A stretch of DNA of 64,000 nucleotides from Sipunculus nudus (lineage: Eukaryota; Annelida; Sipuncula; Golfingiida; Sipunculidae), in the NCBI GenBank assembly GCA_026874595.1, contig CM049320.1, positions 20,097,714 through 20,161,713 of the forward strand, in the 5' to 3' direction. The position numbers were made by a program, and so were the translations under genes. Below are positions 13,097 through 25,300 of the stretch, piece after piece (position 1 is the first letter of the stretch; every line of letters begins with the position of its first letter). Under the pieces are notes generated by a model that saw only the letters and a program-made list of their open reading frames with translations, made no database searches and was not told the origin of the DNA.

Positions 13097-14596
13097 CTAT
13101 ATATATATATAAAACATATGTTTCTGAATAAAGTAACGTTTGATATTGATTACTTGGCAGAGGGTTTGACCAATGTCTGGTATTTGTTATTACAAAAAAA
13201 AACTAAATATGGTGGGTAGATTAGGGTCGAGTTTGACATGGTGTATTATGCCTTGCGCGGGATGTATTTCAAATCTAAAATTGGGAATGGGGTCAGAGGA
13301 ATGCTATGTAGACGAGGCAAGTGCTCGATATTACACAGCCAGAGTAAGGATGCTCTGTGAGGGGACCATACAACGCTAGGAAACCCGAATATAAGACGAA
13401 GAACACACCCTCGTAAGAGCTCCAATAATCACATTCTCTTGCAGGTAAAACAACTTGCCGAACGGCTGGTAAAAGGACGCAAGTATTTCTGCAGACGTTG
13501 ACAAACACACAACGTGGAAGTGTCTGCCTGCCACAACGCGCCAGACAGGAAATCAAGGACAATTTTTCTGAAAAATAAATCTTCAGCGGGTAGCTCTGCG
13601 ATTTCACACCCAGTCTTCTTTTGTACCTGCTTGAATCGTCACCAGCGAGAATAACTGCTGTGAAAAGATATTCAACTCATTAAAGGCTAGCAGTATCACA
13701 TACACAAGTATGTTATTAAGATATCAGAGAATTTTCGCGATATAGACTTTTTTCATAGAGAGTTTTCGCCTGTTTGTATTTTTTCCTAATTTCCTATCAA
13801 ACATTCTAAAAACAATATAAACTTTTGAAACGCCTTGGGTAAAACCAAGTTTGAATGACATTGATTAACAGGCAAAAAATAACAGGTTCAGCAGGTGTAC
13901 AGTAAAATTAACGACCACCTAAAAAAAAGTGACCTTTGTTTAAGGTTAACATTTGTTTTTGCTGTTTATATAAGACCTCGATTAGACGACCACCCTCGAA
14001 AATGAGACCCCTTGATCGTTGTCCCATTGGTGGTGGTAATTTATCGAGGTTATATTCTACTCTTTATTCTTATATTCTACGACGGGGAAGACTCTTGAAG
14101 TCATGTTTCGGAGTTTGGGCATTTCTATATCATTTGTAATTAAACAAGTAGTTTTAGGATTTCCAGAATAGCAACTACATTACTTATACATGTCATCAGT
14201 TAGCTTACCATAAATAATTCCTGAAAGATAGAAAGTAACATTTGATAAAGTGTCGAAGAAATGGACAGAGGGTTTGAACAGAGTATATCATTTGTAATCA
14301 CGAAATTAAATATGCGGGATGGATGAGGGTCAAGTTTGTTCTTGTCTGTGCTAGGCGATGCGCGGCGCGATCTTCAAACCTCACGTTGGAGATGGAACAA
14401 GCTGAATGTTTTGTAAACGGGACAGAACGCACTAAAAATGCTGACCCGCACAGGGCTCTAGTATACTCCTGTAAGCTATCATTATAGATTCCGAATCAAA
14501 CAAGTTTGGGAATTCAGGAAAAGGATCTAAACCACACGTTTCTTTATGCAACTTACCAGAAATAACCAGTGAAAGATATATGCATTGTAATTCCAT
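9799..14596 (-). CDS. Secreted apple-CTLD protein 1 (five exons)
   Basis: Exons, 5' to 3' on the minus strand: 14557-14596, 13409-13657, 12927-12989, 11271-11480, 9799-10034. Every junction is GT-AG and phase 1, giving 265 residues and a TAG stop. Exons 1-2 give the signal peptide MELQCIYLSLVISAVILAG. Residues about 20-96 form a PAN/apple-like domain with six cysteines (SC, ARC, PRC, NVC, TC, ECDYW). Residues 97-117 are a Ser/Thr-containing linker (TPQSSTTAVGK). Residues 118-265 are a CTLD that opens CPSGW, has the Cys pair ACRERL and CHLEG in its first half, and closes KDFCWYNAAPNNV..GYICE. There is no EPN or QPD motif, so classical calcium-dependent sugar binding is doubtful. No transmembrane segment is visible, so secretion is expected. 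It shares exon structure with the gene at 19355-25836 and is its tandem paralogue. Exons 2-5 are well supported; exon 1 rests on the donor, phase and signal peptide quality. Confidence 0.75.
10440..10765. repeat. Dispersed repeat, copy 1 (intron 4 of apple-CTLD gene 1)
   Basis: It starts TTAAAGGGGACTTTTCC and shares ordered blocks with 22415-22745: ATTTTGCAACG, a stretch around AGCTTGTA.ATAAA.GAGCTCATAC, and a CTTTT.T.ACA block. Each copy lies in a CTLD-gene intron. It is probably an old non-autonomous element; the family was not identified. Confidence 0.5.
11967..12569. repeat. Two tandem 301-base units, each with a long hairpin
   Basis: Units 11967-12267 and 12268-12569 differ at only about ten positions. 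Near its right end each unit has arms ATCACTTTTCTCCTTTCTTT (continuing ATGGTAAC) and GTTACCGTAAAG..AAAAGTGAT around a four-base loop. This gives a stem of about 28 pairs with one or two mismatches. The repeat lies in intron 3 of apple-CTLD gene 1. Confidence 0.85.
13053..13110. repeat. (TA)n microsatellite in an intron
   Basis: A TA run interrupted once by TTCTATA. It lies in intron 2 of apple-CTLD gene 1. Confidence 0.9.
13130..13375. repeat. Local duplication, copy 1 (partner at 14225-14460)
   Basis: It shares ordered blocks with 14225-14460: AAAGTAAC.TTTGATA, CAGAGGGTTTGA, TTAGGGTC.AGTTTG / ATGAGGGTCAAGTTTG, and a TGCGCGG block. This is an old tandem duplication within the introns of apple-CTLD gene 1. 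No second copy of the apple exon was found beside the partner. Confidence 0.5.
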
Positions 14597-17455
14597 CGTG
14601 CTTCCATTTCTCACTTTTGTAAGCATCGTGTCTACCCGACTAGCTATCAACCTCTTCTAGATATTTTCCAACCGTCCTTTTAAATATGTTTATCAACATA
14701 TAATTAAGGCATATGTCCGAACAATATATGTTAGACGGTGGCATTTAAAAAAAACAAAGACAGCCGCTGAGTCATTCAATACGGGATCCGTTTTAACTGA
14801 AAATGGGGCTTATTGTATTACCGCAAAATTCTTTATAATGAAACAAAAGCGTCCAGGCAGCTTTATAAATGTGTGCATGGCACATGACACATGGTTGATG
14901 AATAGCTGCATTAGTTCCGTTTATCTTGGAACATCACGATAAGCTGGCATAAATAAAACATATTTACTAATTGTATGTGAAATTAAAAAAAAATAACAAG
15001 TAGAGGCAAGTGTAAATGCAATTTATAAGGAATAAAATGGTATTTCTATGTATACTGACAGCATACCAGGTACAAACAAAGACGTTTTCGTGCTTTAATG
15101 GAACAAGTTAATATACGTCAAATGAAATGGTGAGATTTACATTATTGTTCAAAAGAGGCAGGGGCTTTTATCAGCATTTCCTAAGGATGAGCACTGAATG
15201 CATCTTCCCCCCAAAAAATATCTCCTTAGTATCACCTATATGGTGGATTCTCTCTGATTGCTCATGTTCAGATCTATATATGTAAATCTGAAGAAATATA
15301 TTACGGCCTGGTATTATAGGATTTATAATAAAAAAAAGGACGTCCAGTTCAGTTGGAGCATTATCAATAACCCATATTACATAGTGTCAGATTAATCGAC
15401 TGATTTCAAAGATATAATGCAATGATTCTACACAACATATCTTCATCAAGATGAAACGTAATGTCCCTAGCATGATATGGGTTCCTGTACATCATATTTA
15501 ATTTCATCCTTAAAAACATGAACAAAAAGTATAAAATTCGCGCCTCTGCAAAGTTCAGAGATGATTTCTATTGCAATTTTAGTTGATCAATATCCCTATC
15601 TCTCTTTTTTCTAAATGACTGTAAGAGTTTTTGAACTCTTTCTATTTTCATAAAATTCGTACAGAACTGGGATTACCTTTCAAGTATTATTAGACTCTAT
15701 TGTTCCAAATATAATGTAATTTCAAATTGTGAGTGGCAGGGCTGACAGCTAACATACTGTGTTCATCCATTGTATGTGGAAACAAATGTATTTATAATAC
15801 ATGATGTTACAGTTTTCAAGAAGTATGTCGATGATCACCTACAGTTGATTAACTTTGATATCATTGCAAGAGGAAGCCTAACATAGGAGTTGACGTCTGT
15901 TTTCTAGGACTTGGTTGCTATATCAATACATATCGATACGCGAAATTACCAATATGCTTTGCATGCTGTATCGTCGTAAACACGGTAACCTCAAAGACAA
16001 AGCAAGGACTACAATGCATGATCGATATGTGAATACACAATATTCCATTATGAATATATTTAGTTAAGGAAAAAGGAGAAAGAAGTAATATATGAGTGTG
16101 TTTGTGTGTAAAACATCTATGATAAAGTTATATTTTGACCTGATGAGCGCAACATACGTGTAAATAGCTGATCCTTTTTATTGGTGTTTAGAACACTTAG
16201 TCCCAACGGCTTTGAATCGTAAAATGACACGCATACAGACACGTACACAAACTAAGACTATCGTCGATACGTGTCGGGTATTGCTCTAAGTTAATCGTAA
16301 TACGTGTTGCACATGAATAGACTGACAGATACCCAGCCCTCCTGTTTCCCATGATATTTTTTTTTTTATTTACGTGACAACACCGGTATGTATACCAACA
16401 AAGAAACTACGCCATTCCATCTGGCCTTGCAATATACAGATACAGCTAGTTCTGAGGATTCATATACACAGTAGAACGATGAATTAGTCAGTTATGTGCG
16501 AAATTCGCTGGAGAACTTGGAGCAGGTCATTGTTGGGTCGGAGAGTCATCTCTTGAGAGCTTGGCAGTGCGTCTCTGCATGTATCCCGCTGCCTTTCCAG
16601 TGGACTAAGTGGTCAGCCGTATGTCTGTTCGTCTGTGTCCAGCCGAACTCTTGCTTTTTTAAATGATGTCAGTACCAAGCTTGGATAGGGCAGCCAAGTC
16701 GGTGATACGAAATTATCGGCTATTTTGATCGCAACGCTTCGGCGGGCAGGACATTTCATGTGTTGCTGTTTGGTATCCGTTGGGCTGTATGCTGTTGTAT
16801 GCTGTGGCGGGACTAGAATTCAGTGCACGCTGGATTTAGCGCAATTCTGTAAGTCCTAGTGTTGAACCTCTTGCTCTGGGACTAAGTAGTTATCCTTCGT
16901 CCTTGTCTTTTCTGTCAGCCCGATATGTGAACTGTTGCTATGTGCCTTTTCGTGTTACTGCGACAAAGTGTACCTATTCCACGTTAACCCAAGGGTAAAA
17001 TCAATGGATTGTTAACCTGCTTTTACAGACCAAACACAAAATTTTACAATATATAAAATCTGGTGAATTGAAATTTCCGCTGAAATTAAATAAAGTTTTA
17101 TAATTCCCTATATCTGCTCTTATTGATTCATCGTTTAATTGAAACATCGTTATAATCAAAATTGTCCGATATACAACATATATTTCTTAGACACCCTAGT
17201 CCATCTTCGGGCAAATGAACCCCTCTACGAGGTAAGTCGCTGATTTCCCCGCCTGTCACGCCCAGGCCGCACCCAACATGATTATAAGCCCTTCCTGCGT
17301 TGGTACCTATTCAACAAACGAGTTTAACGTGACATAAAACACTCTTAATGAAATTAATCCTGGTGAAATAAACGGACGGACCAACTTATTAATGTGCACC
17401 TATTTCTTATCATTCAAAAACGAAACAACATATGTTTTCCATACAGTGGCTTATA
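14597..17455. other. Intergenic; GC-richer patch at about 16500-16990
   Basis: This is the upstream flank of apple-CTLD gene 1. No coding exon was recognised. From about 16500 to 16990 the GC content rises visibly with no reading frame, which could be an old element or part of a non-coding transcript. The rest is AT-rich and featureless. Confidence 0.4.
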
Positions 17456-18335
17456 TAGGACACCAAGAATTTTTTTTTATCTCGTTCCCACGCGATAGAA
17501 TCTCGTTGCCAGGCGATAATTATCTCGTTCCCACGCGTAGCATCTCGTGGCCACGCTATAATTAACTCGTTCCCACGCGTTAGTATCTCGTGGCCACGCG
17601 TTAGTATGCAATTCAATCTAAAGCCATCATTTGGACAAGAATGTTTGTGGTCTAAGGTCTGTTGTATGTCAGAGCGTTGATGCATCTTAAATTGTATGTA
17701 TGTATTTCGTTGTATGTGCGTTTGCTCCGAATGATTCGAGGTAAATTTTCAGCGGTTTTCATTGCGTATGTCCAAGATTTCATTGCATTGGTTCAAATTG
17801 CCCTTTTTATTTGTTCATGGATAACTGTATTGATTTTATTTTAGGGTAAGGGTGATAAAAACCGTTGTGTACTAAACATATGAATTTTACTGAAACACTT
17901 GTTTTTATTTTACCTTCCGAGAAAGTCTTATTTTTTAGGGCAGGGTTAAGGTTATATAAAATCGGGTATACCAAACAGGGAGAACAACATGTTGGTTTGT
18001 GTTATGTTCCAGAATAGAAGCTTTAAACAAAAGTTGTCAACCATGCCACTCCATTTAGCCTGGTGGGGGGGGGGATGTTCCCCTTACTTTTTTAGGAGAC
18101 TTTCCAGTGTATGGAAACATGGCTTAAGGATTTAAGATGTAGGTCTTACTGTATTGTCTATCTAAATTTATCTAGTTCCCACGCAATAATTATCGCGTGG
18201 CCACGAACTACTATCGCGGTGGAACGAGATAATTATCGAGTGGCCACGAGATACTATATCATGGAAACGAGATAATTATTGAGTGGCCACGAAATACTAT
18301 CGCGTGAGAACGAGATAAAACTTGTGTATGTCCTA
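17456..18335. mobile_element. Foldback (inverted-repeat) DNA element with satellite-like arms
   Basis: The ends match as inverted repeats: the left begins TAGGACAC..AAG and the right ends CTTGTGTATGTCCTA. Each is flanked by TA, which could be a TA target duplication. The arms (about 17485-17610 and 18165-18320) are built of degenerate 20-22 base modules alternating TCTCGTTCCCACGCG and TCTCGTGGCCACGCG with ATAATTA or ATAGTA spacers, running in opposite directions at the two ends. The centre (about 17610-18160) has no transposase. It is non-autonomous and would depend on an enzyme encoded elsewhere. Confidence 0.7.
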
Positions 18336-19354
18336 TACGACCTACCGTATTTCCAGATGATCGACCAACAATAAAATTATCGAACCGATTTTCACATTCT
18401 AATGCACATGTAAAACAAGCTAAATTCCCGGCGATCGCATTATGTTCCTAGCCGTACCATCGTTGAAGACTTCATCCTAACTATAATTTCAAATGGTGCA
18501 AAACGGTCTTGTTAATGTCGTTATAAGTATCGAATTTTCAATATTTAGAATGTAAACGTTCGCGATTGGGAACATTAAACTTGAAAAAGAATATCTTTGA
18601 TTAATATTCACCTATGTGACAGTCCCCATAGACAGTCCCCATACCTCGCTGATCCGCGGTATGAACACTTGGGGTGAATATTTCAGAAGTAAATTGTCTC
18701 GAGTACAACCTTATTTTTCCTAGTCTATTCGCTTATGTATGACGCCATTTTTAAACGATAATAGGGACTTGCCCATCACAGCGATCATATTTTTTTACGC
18801 ACTAAATTTGGCTCAATCTATACACTATTTTTACACTAGTAATCCTAACAGAACACATGATTATTATCAGTCTGCCAACACAGTTCCCCTCTATCTTTAC
18901 TCTGTTGTAGTAATAAAAAAATATTAAGAAATTATGAAAAAAATGTTTACTAAATATTCTACCGATATCGCAAGTGCCTTTAGTTATTTGTACACTTATC
19001 TTAATACCGGGTATATATTGATTTTGTGCCATTTGCATGAACAATTAATTGATCCTAGCCGCGTTTTGATCACGCCGCTACATGGAATATTAGATTTACG
19101 TTTCTTATCATCAAAGCAACTATGTATCTTAACAAACATAGTTTATTTGGTCTCTGTTACATTCGGATCTCATGATAGGTACAAATATCTAATTATAAAA
19201 GGCTATACGATTATGTGCAGCGAACCTGCGTAATGCTCGCTAAATATGAAATGATGTCTTTGATTACTTAAAATTTGCTATTTTTGCAGAGATATGTTGG
19301 TTTAACTTTAATCTCACCTATGTATTAAAAGCGTTATTTATCCTAAGCAGTTAT
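18336..19354. other. Intergenic with one half of a diverged repeat pair
   Basis: The stretch 18968-19015 (CCTTTAGTTATTTGTACAC.. ..TTAATACCGGG) resembles 20345-20392 (GCGCCTTTAGTTATTTGTTC.. ..TTAATACCGGG). Apart from this duplication nothing was recognised. Confidence 0.4.
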
Positions 19355-22300
19355 TTAATTACGATTATCCAATCGAAATTCACATATGTAACCATAGGCG
19401 TGAATGCTTTCGTCACGGGCGTTATACCAATAAAAATCTTTGTTGATAAGCACCAGGAGCCGCTCTCTGTCCTGCGACCAGCCGGCTTCTGGCAGCCATT
19501 TTGTGTATTCCACCTTGTCTTTCCCTGCATTCCACCACCATCTATAAATAGCATCTCTGTACGCAGCCGTCCAGATTCCAAACTTCTCTTCTTCATTGGA
19601 AGCGTCTACAGAGAAACGCCCTGTAATAATCCAAAATAATTTTATTAGCATGGTCTGTGGGCCTTGGAGAAGTCATGGTTAGTGCTCTGAACTTGTAACC
19701 GCAAGGTTGCGGGTTCGCATCCCGTTCTGACTTGAAATATCTCTTTTTTTTCAATATATACAGTGGACCACCTGCTCACAGTCACTCCTCTTCAACACTC
19801 AGAACCGATGTTGGAGTTCCTTGATCATACACTTTTCCTTGAAGATAACAGCAAATGAATAGTCTATGTGCATCCTAGTTTTCCCAATGAAGTATGCTTA
19901 TATAAGTCAGTTTTCACACAAAGACTCAATAAATCATATTATCTTAGTGTTTGTACACTCTGAGATGTCATATGGTTTATATGGTATCAACGACAAATTA
20001 AGGGTCAATTTTAAATTGGCTCTAATAGCAGCACATATGTTTATACACACACTGACAGTTCATGTTAACGGCCGGTTTGTTGATCGATGTCTGCCACTCA
20101 AAGTTCTGTTTTAGTGTTGTTTGGTATTTTTTTCTTAGAAAAAAGGACGTATTTGCATGTGCATAAGTTATGGTTTATGATGCATTGTACAAGGAAACGA
20201 TCGATTTAATCGATCATAGCTGGATATAAAATCGACGAAAAACACTTCAGACTCTTTTAGAGAATTATTTATGGCATCCACTTAAGAAACACACAACCGT
20301 GTGGAATAATTTTCAAAGAAATATTCCACCATGACCAATGTTGCCAGCGCCTTTAGTTATTTGTTCACCTATTTTAATACCGGGAATAATTTATTTATTT
20401 CTATCAATTGCAAATTTTCTTTTTACCTACGGTAGATGGGATAACGGAAGCTTCATGCGCATGATATTCGCAAAATTCCAGGACAAAGTATACGAGTGAA
20501 TTGCATTTTACCTCATAGACGAAACCGTCAAGGCAAGGATTATCAATGGCGTGTCAGCATAGGAGGTTTAAGAAGAGGTCTCACTGTTTTTAATAATCTC
20601 CCAGGAATTATGCAGACAGATAAAAAGAATTGAATACAACTTACTATAATGTAGCTGTTCACTTGTATTATCTTTCGAATTTAAGTATTTCTGGCCAGCT
20701 CTTTATACATATTTATGAAGCACAGGTACTATTGCTATGAATAATGCCTCCATGAATCATATAAAGTTGTTCACCCATAAGCTGTTAGTAAACAAGGTAC
20801 ATACACCCGTGTTAATAAAGTATGTAACCGACGGTGATTGGTTGCATGAGCATAGGTTTAAATGTCACCAATTGCAAAACGCCAATTTCATGATTCTTAT
20901 TCGTTTGAATTACCGCCAAATGTCCATTTATATTGGTATCGGATTATTATATCGGGCGGCAAAATGACCCATGAGATAAGTCTTGAAAACCGTCTATTCC
21001 CGCATATATAGAAGATTGATTCCCTGTCTATAAAGATGTATCTGCTTTTCAAAGATTTTTTAATATAGGTTCACGTATAAAACACCCTGATCAGACATTA
21101 GAGGAACTATTGACTCATGTGAAACCTACTGTTCCAACTTTGAGACAGAAGCGCTGGTGATTGTGGCCTCTGTCTCTCATCTTTCAGATATCATTATAAC
21201 AAAATGGTTATTTTTTACTGATGCTAAGTCAGCGCTAGAAGCAATCGAGAGTTGAAAAATGGAAATACTTCGACTAGAATTATCTAGAAATCATTAGTCC
21301 CTTCATCAACACCAACCATCTAACAGGTCAATTGATTCCAAAACATGCAAATGTACTAGCCAACGAATGTACAGACAGACTAGAAGAACACAGAGAACAT
21401 AAATTCCCCACAAACACTTCCAGGGATCATAAACATAGTAAGACAAAGCTTCAAATCCAAAAAAAAAACAAAAAAAAAAACAAAGAAGGTATTGAAGTGA
21501 AGTGTTAAAGTGTTATAGGAAAACAGGGCAGACCTCTCTCTTACCACATGACCACCTCAACCTAAAAGACAGCTTCGAAATTGGGACCTTTTCACGAAAC
21601 AAGAATGTTAAATATACGCAAACTAAATTGATTCCTCGTTATTTTTTTGTATATGCCAATTTTGCATTCCAAAATATTCTGATTAGTGTGGTGCACGACT
21701 TAAAAGTTCCTTAGGCTTGGCGGGATCAGAAACAACCCGCGAATGCCACCTGGTAGTCGAATCACGCAATTTCAGAAATCAGGATTTTCACAGATTGTGA
21801 CTGTTGTTTTTTATTTATTTTACTTTTTTAGAAGACGTCGCGCATGCAAAAATCGAACCTCTGGTCATGCAGTCCTGTTATGGTAAACAGACATACATTG
21901 ACTGTGTTAAATCACCAACAAAACCCTAACAGCGTATAGAAAGTGTAAAGATGTGTGCACGGTAAACACATTACCTCGAAGCTTGAGACTTGGGTCATCT
22001 TTTATTATCTTTTCTAGATGTAGCTGTTCATCCTCCGTTTCGATTTTAATCAGTGTCGCTCGCTGATTGTTGCATTTTTTCCGAGCTTCTTGGAAACTTA
22101 TTTGGTTACCTGTCTGAGCTTGATAACAACTTTTCTTCCCGTCTCTGGCTTCGTAAAAGTGAAATGTGTTCTTAGGGCATCCTACAAAAAATAAACGCGA
22201 TTGAGGCATATTACGAACAAGACATGATTAGCATTGAAGCTGTTCTAAAAGACACATGATCACTTCCCAACGTGCATTTATTATACATATATAATCTGTA

Positions 22301-25300
22301 TGTACTTAGGCTATTTGTAATCAGGATAAATCACGGTTTCACTTACATTTTCTACCATGGTCTTTGTACAAAGGTCTTTAAGCAGATTTCATTTGATTTA
22401 TTTACATTGACCACAATATTAAAGGGACCTTTTCAGATATATGACGTTTGTATACTAAAGATAATCCCTTAAAATAGGCCACAAAATGGCGGCTTCACCG
22501 CACACAGCTATTTGTTTTGTTTATATTCATGTGTGGGGCCAAAATAATCCAAAGATATCTAACAAGGCCATCTAGCGGAAAGTCAGACAACCCGAGTTTT
22601 CCAACGGGCGTTTTGCAACGTCCGCTATATATGCAACAAACTTAGGGTACATTTTTTAGTTTGAGTTTGCTACTAGCTTGTAGATAAAGAAGCTCATACG
22701 TGTGTCACAGAAGCCATATAAAAACTTTTTTCTTACAATAGTTACCTTCCGTTCTTATATATGGACACGGGGTAAACTAGAAATCGCACAAATTCCAAGG
22801 AAACGGTAGCTGACTTCTCAGTTATAATTATTCATTCTGTTATGTGAAAATTCAAAGACAATTTTACTAACTTCATCTATATATTGAACCAATGTCTATA
22901 TTTTGGGCGCAGAGGCAAATCCGATGGAGCAGGGATAACGGACAACAACGCACCAATACCAACTACGCGATGGGTAGCACAGCAGAGAAGAGAGAAAATC
23001 ACTGTTATTAATATATGCATATTATATACTAACGGTAAACACATAATTCCGGCTTGGAACCTGTGACATAATGGTTTAAATGTGTCAAATAAATGACAGC
23101 CCCCATAATCGGTTTCTAGAATCTTGGGGCAATGTCGGCAATGATGCCGGGATGCGACCCGAAAGCACTGCGAGGACAGTATCCAGGGGAGATTCATCTG
23201 TGGAGGGATTATGGTGTCAGTTGAGGTGCATCTGCTGTTTAAAATATGAATAAGGCTTGTTTGTAACTACGTTCAAATCCTTTTATTATCGTAGGATTTA
23301 TATACAGTTACGTGTGCGTGGTGAATTTTGCAATGGTGAGAGGCAGATTCGCCCATGAAAATATCTATACGAGGTCAGTATATTATGTTTTTACAGTTTA
23401 GGGTCTCTTATAATATTGGAATGAAAAATATGTTCTCAACATGGTTCACATCTGCGCTATAACCTGGCAGGTCAGTTATTAACAAATATATATTGTTTCA
23501 ATAAATAACCAAAGGTCTGTACAATTCTAAATAACCCTTTATGTTTTTTTTTCAGGAACTGCAAATGCTACATTACTGGAATCTTGCAATCGTCATTTAA
23601 ACAAATTCGTGGGTGCGGGTGGGAATGGTGCATATTTATACCATTTAAACTGCGATGAGAGGTACAGCAGTATTTTGTATTTAGTGCAATTCCAGGAATA
23701 TGACCTTTTGGTATCCATTTCATTAACAATAGAATGAGCCAGTTGTGTTAAAATTATTAAAGGGATAATTTTCAGTTGCAATAATTCAATGTTCAATAGC
23801 CTTGCCAGGACATTAGTATTTATGGTTGCTACTCAAAAATATTAGTGAAACGAAAACGTGATTTCGTGTAGCAAGAGACATAACTTAATAGTTCTTATCA
23901 CTAAACGATGAATATGTCGGTCAGAGAGCCTGAACTTAGACACATATCAATAGTGATAGTACCTGTACTAAGCGTCGCGACCTAGGAAGAGCAAAGTAAC
24001 ATAGTTCTGTCAGGTGGAAGTCTTAACCACTGCAGTCACTCAGCCAGTCTTTGTTTTCAGGGGTATAAGGTTACTGTATTTACTTAATACGAGCAGTTTT
24101 AAAGAAAGATATTCACTTATTTTTAGGGAAATGGCCATTTGTACCTCTTCATTTACATAATAATATGACCTAGTCGTCTAATAATTATCAGGCTTGTCAT
24201 GCTTTCCAAGCAAAATTTTTTTTATACAAATACACACAATGAATTACAGGTATTACTCACTTGGGTCTACAGTGAGTGACCGTGGCACATTCGCTGCATT
24301 AGTTCCAACCCCTGAAACTGATAATGCTATGAAAATATTTAAATAACATCCACCAAACTATATATTTCAATCGCAAAGCAATAAATAGAAGCCCCCCCCC
24401 CTTCCGCCCCCCCCCCCCCATCCGCCAAAACTGAATGATGATGGAGGATCGCCTATATAGTAAACCAAGACCTTAAAAATAAAGCAAAGGTAAAAAAAAA
24501 TACAAGGTGCAATTATTGACCTAGAACGAATATTGTACTATAAGTTCAGCTCTTGTAAATCAGCCATATTGGATATCGGAGGCAAAAACAAAACGCAGCG
24601 GATAAAAATGAAGAAATTTCAATATCGGTGTTTTGCAATCGGGAGATTTGAGTATGTCCACGCTGAAAACAGTTTTACCAAAATATGAATATAGAAATAA
24701 ACTCATCAAAGCCGTAGGACGGGGAGACTTATATAGGTGGATGTGTACATTTCTACATTCATATCAGGGTAGGATATTTTAGGATACATCGAATCCCCCC
24801 CCCCCCCCCCCAGTACAAAACCATCCATTTCTTCTGGTATAATCTGATATATAGGCACAATATACGTCACAGATTTGCAGCAGAAATTTATTTTGACCTC
24901 GACCCTTTTCTCAAGATCTTACTTGCTATAGCCGATCCAAAATTATCGCTCAGTTGCTGGCGGGGAGGGGCGGAGTCTTGGCGATTCCATATATATAATT
25001 AAATATATTTTTATTTATATAAACAACAAGCGCCATCTGTTGGGTATGTATGTAAACGATAGGGAAGTTTGTATGCGATAAGGTGGGTAAGCGATACGGA
25101 GATCTTTAAAAATCACTTCTTTACCCTTTCTGCATTGCCAGTAGTCACACTTGTTTGTAAAAACAGGTTTAAGCCTTGAGGTATCTGCTATCACCAGTGT
25201 ACACTTTTGGTCGCACACATTTATTCCTTTGCAAAAAGGCTTGATCAGTCGCTCGCACATGGCCGCGCATCGGACCGCAGAACCAGCGGCAACGGCGTTC

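Noticed and set aside
18739-19233. Pair of + strand frames of 60-100 codons upstream of gene 2's 3' end
   Set aside because: They are Ile/Leu/Tyr-rich chance frames in AT-rich DNA; part is a diverged non-coding duplicate of 20345-20392.
19662-19736. Functional tRNA gene
   Set aside because: A and B boxes are present, but the acceptor stem does not pair well and the position is intronic; a SINE head is more likely.
22877-23197. 106-codon minus-strand frame in a gene 2 intron
   Set aside because: No recognised domain, no usable phase-1 splice sites, and it lies between well-placed exons.
24390-24420. C-rich run as a G-quadruplex or regulatory site
   Set aside because: Homopolymer runs of C or G recur at 2543, 18064, 24796 and 37049 with no consistent position relative to genes. 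They look like simple-sequence noise.
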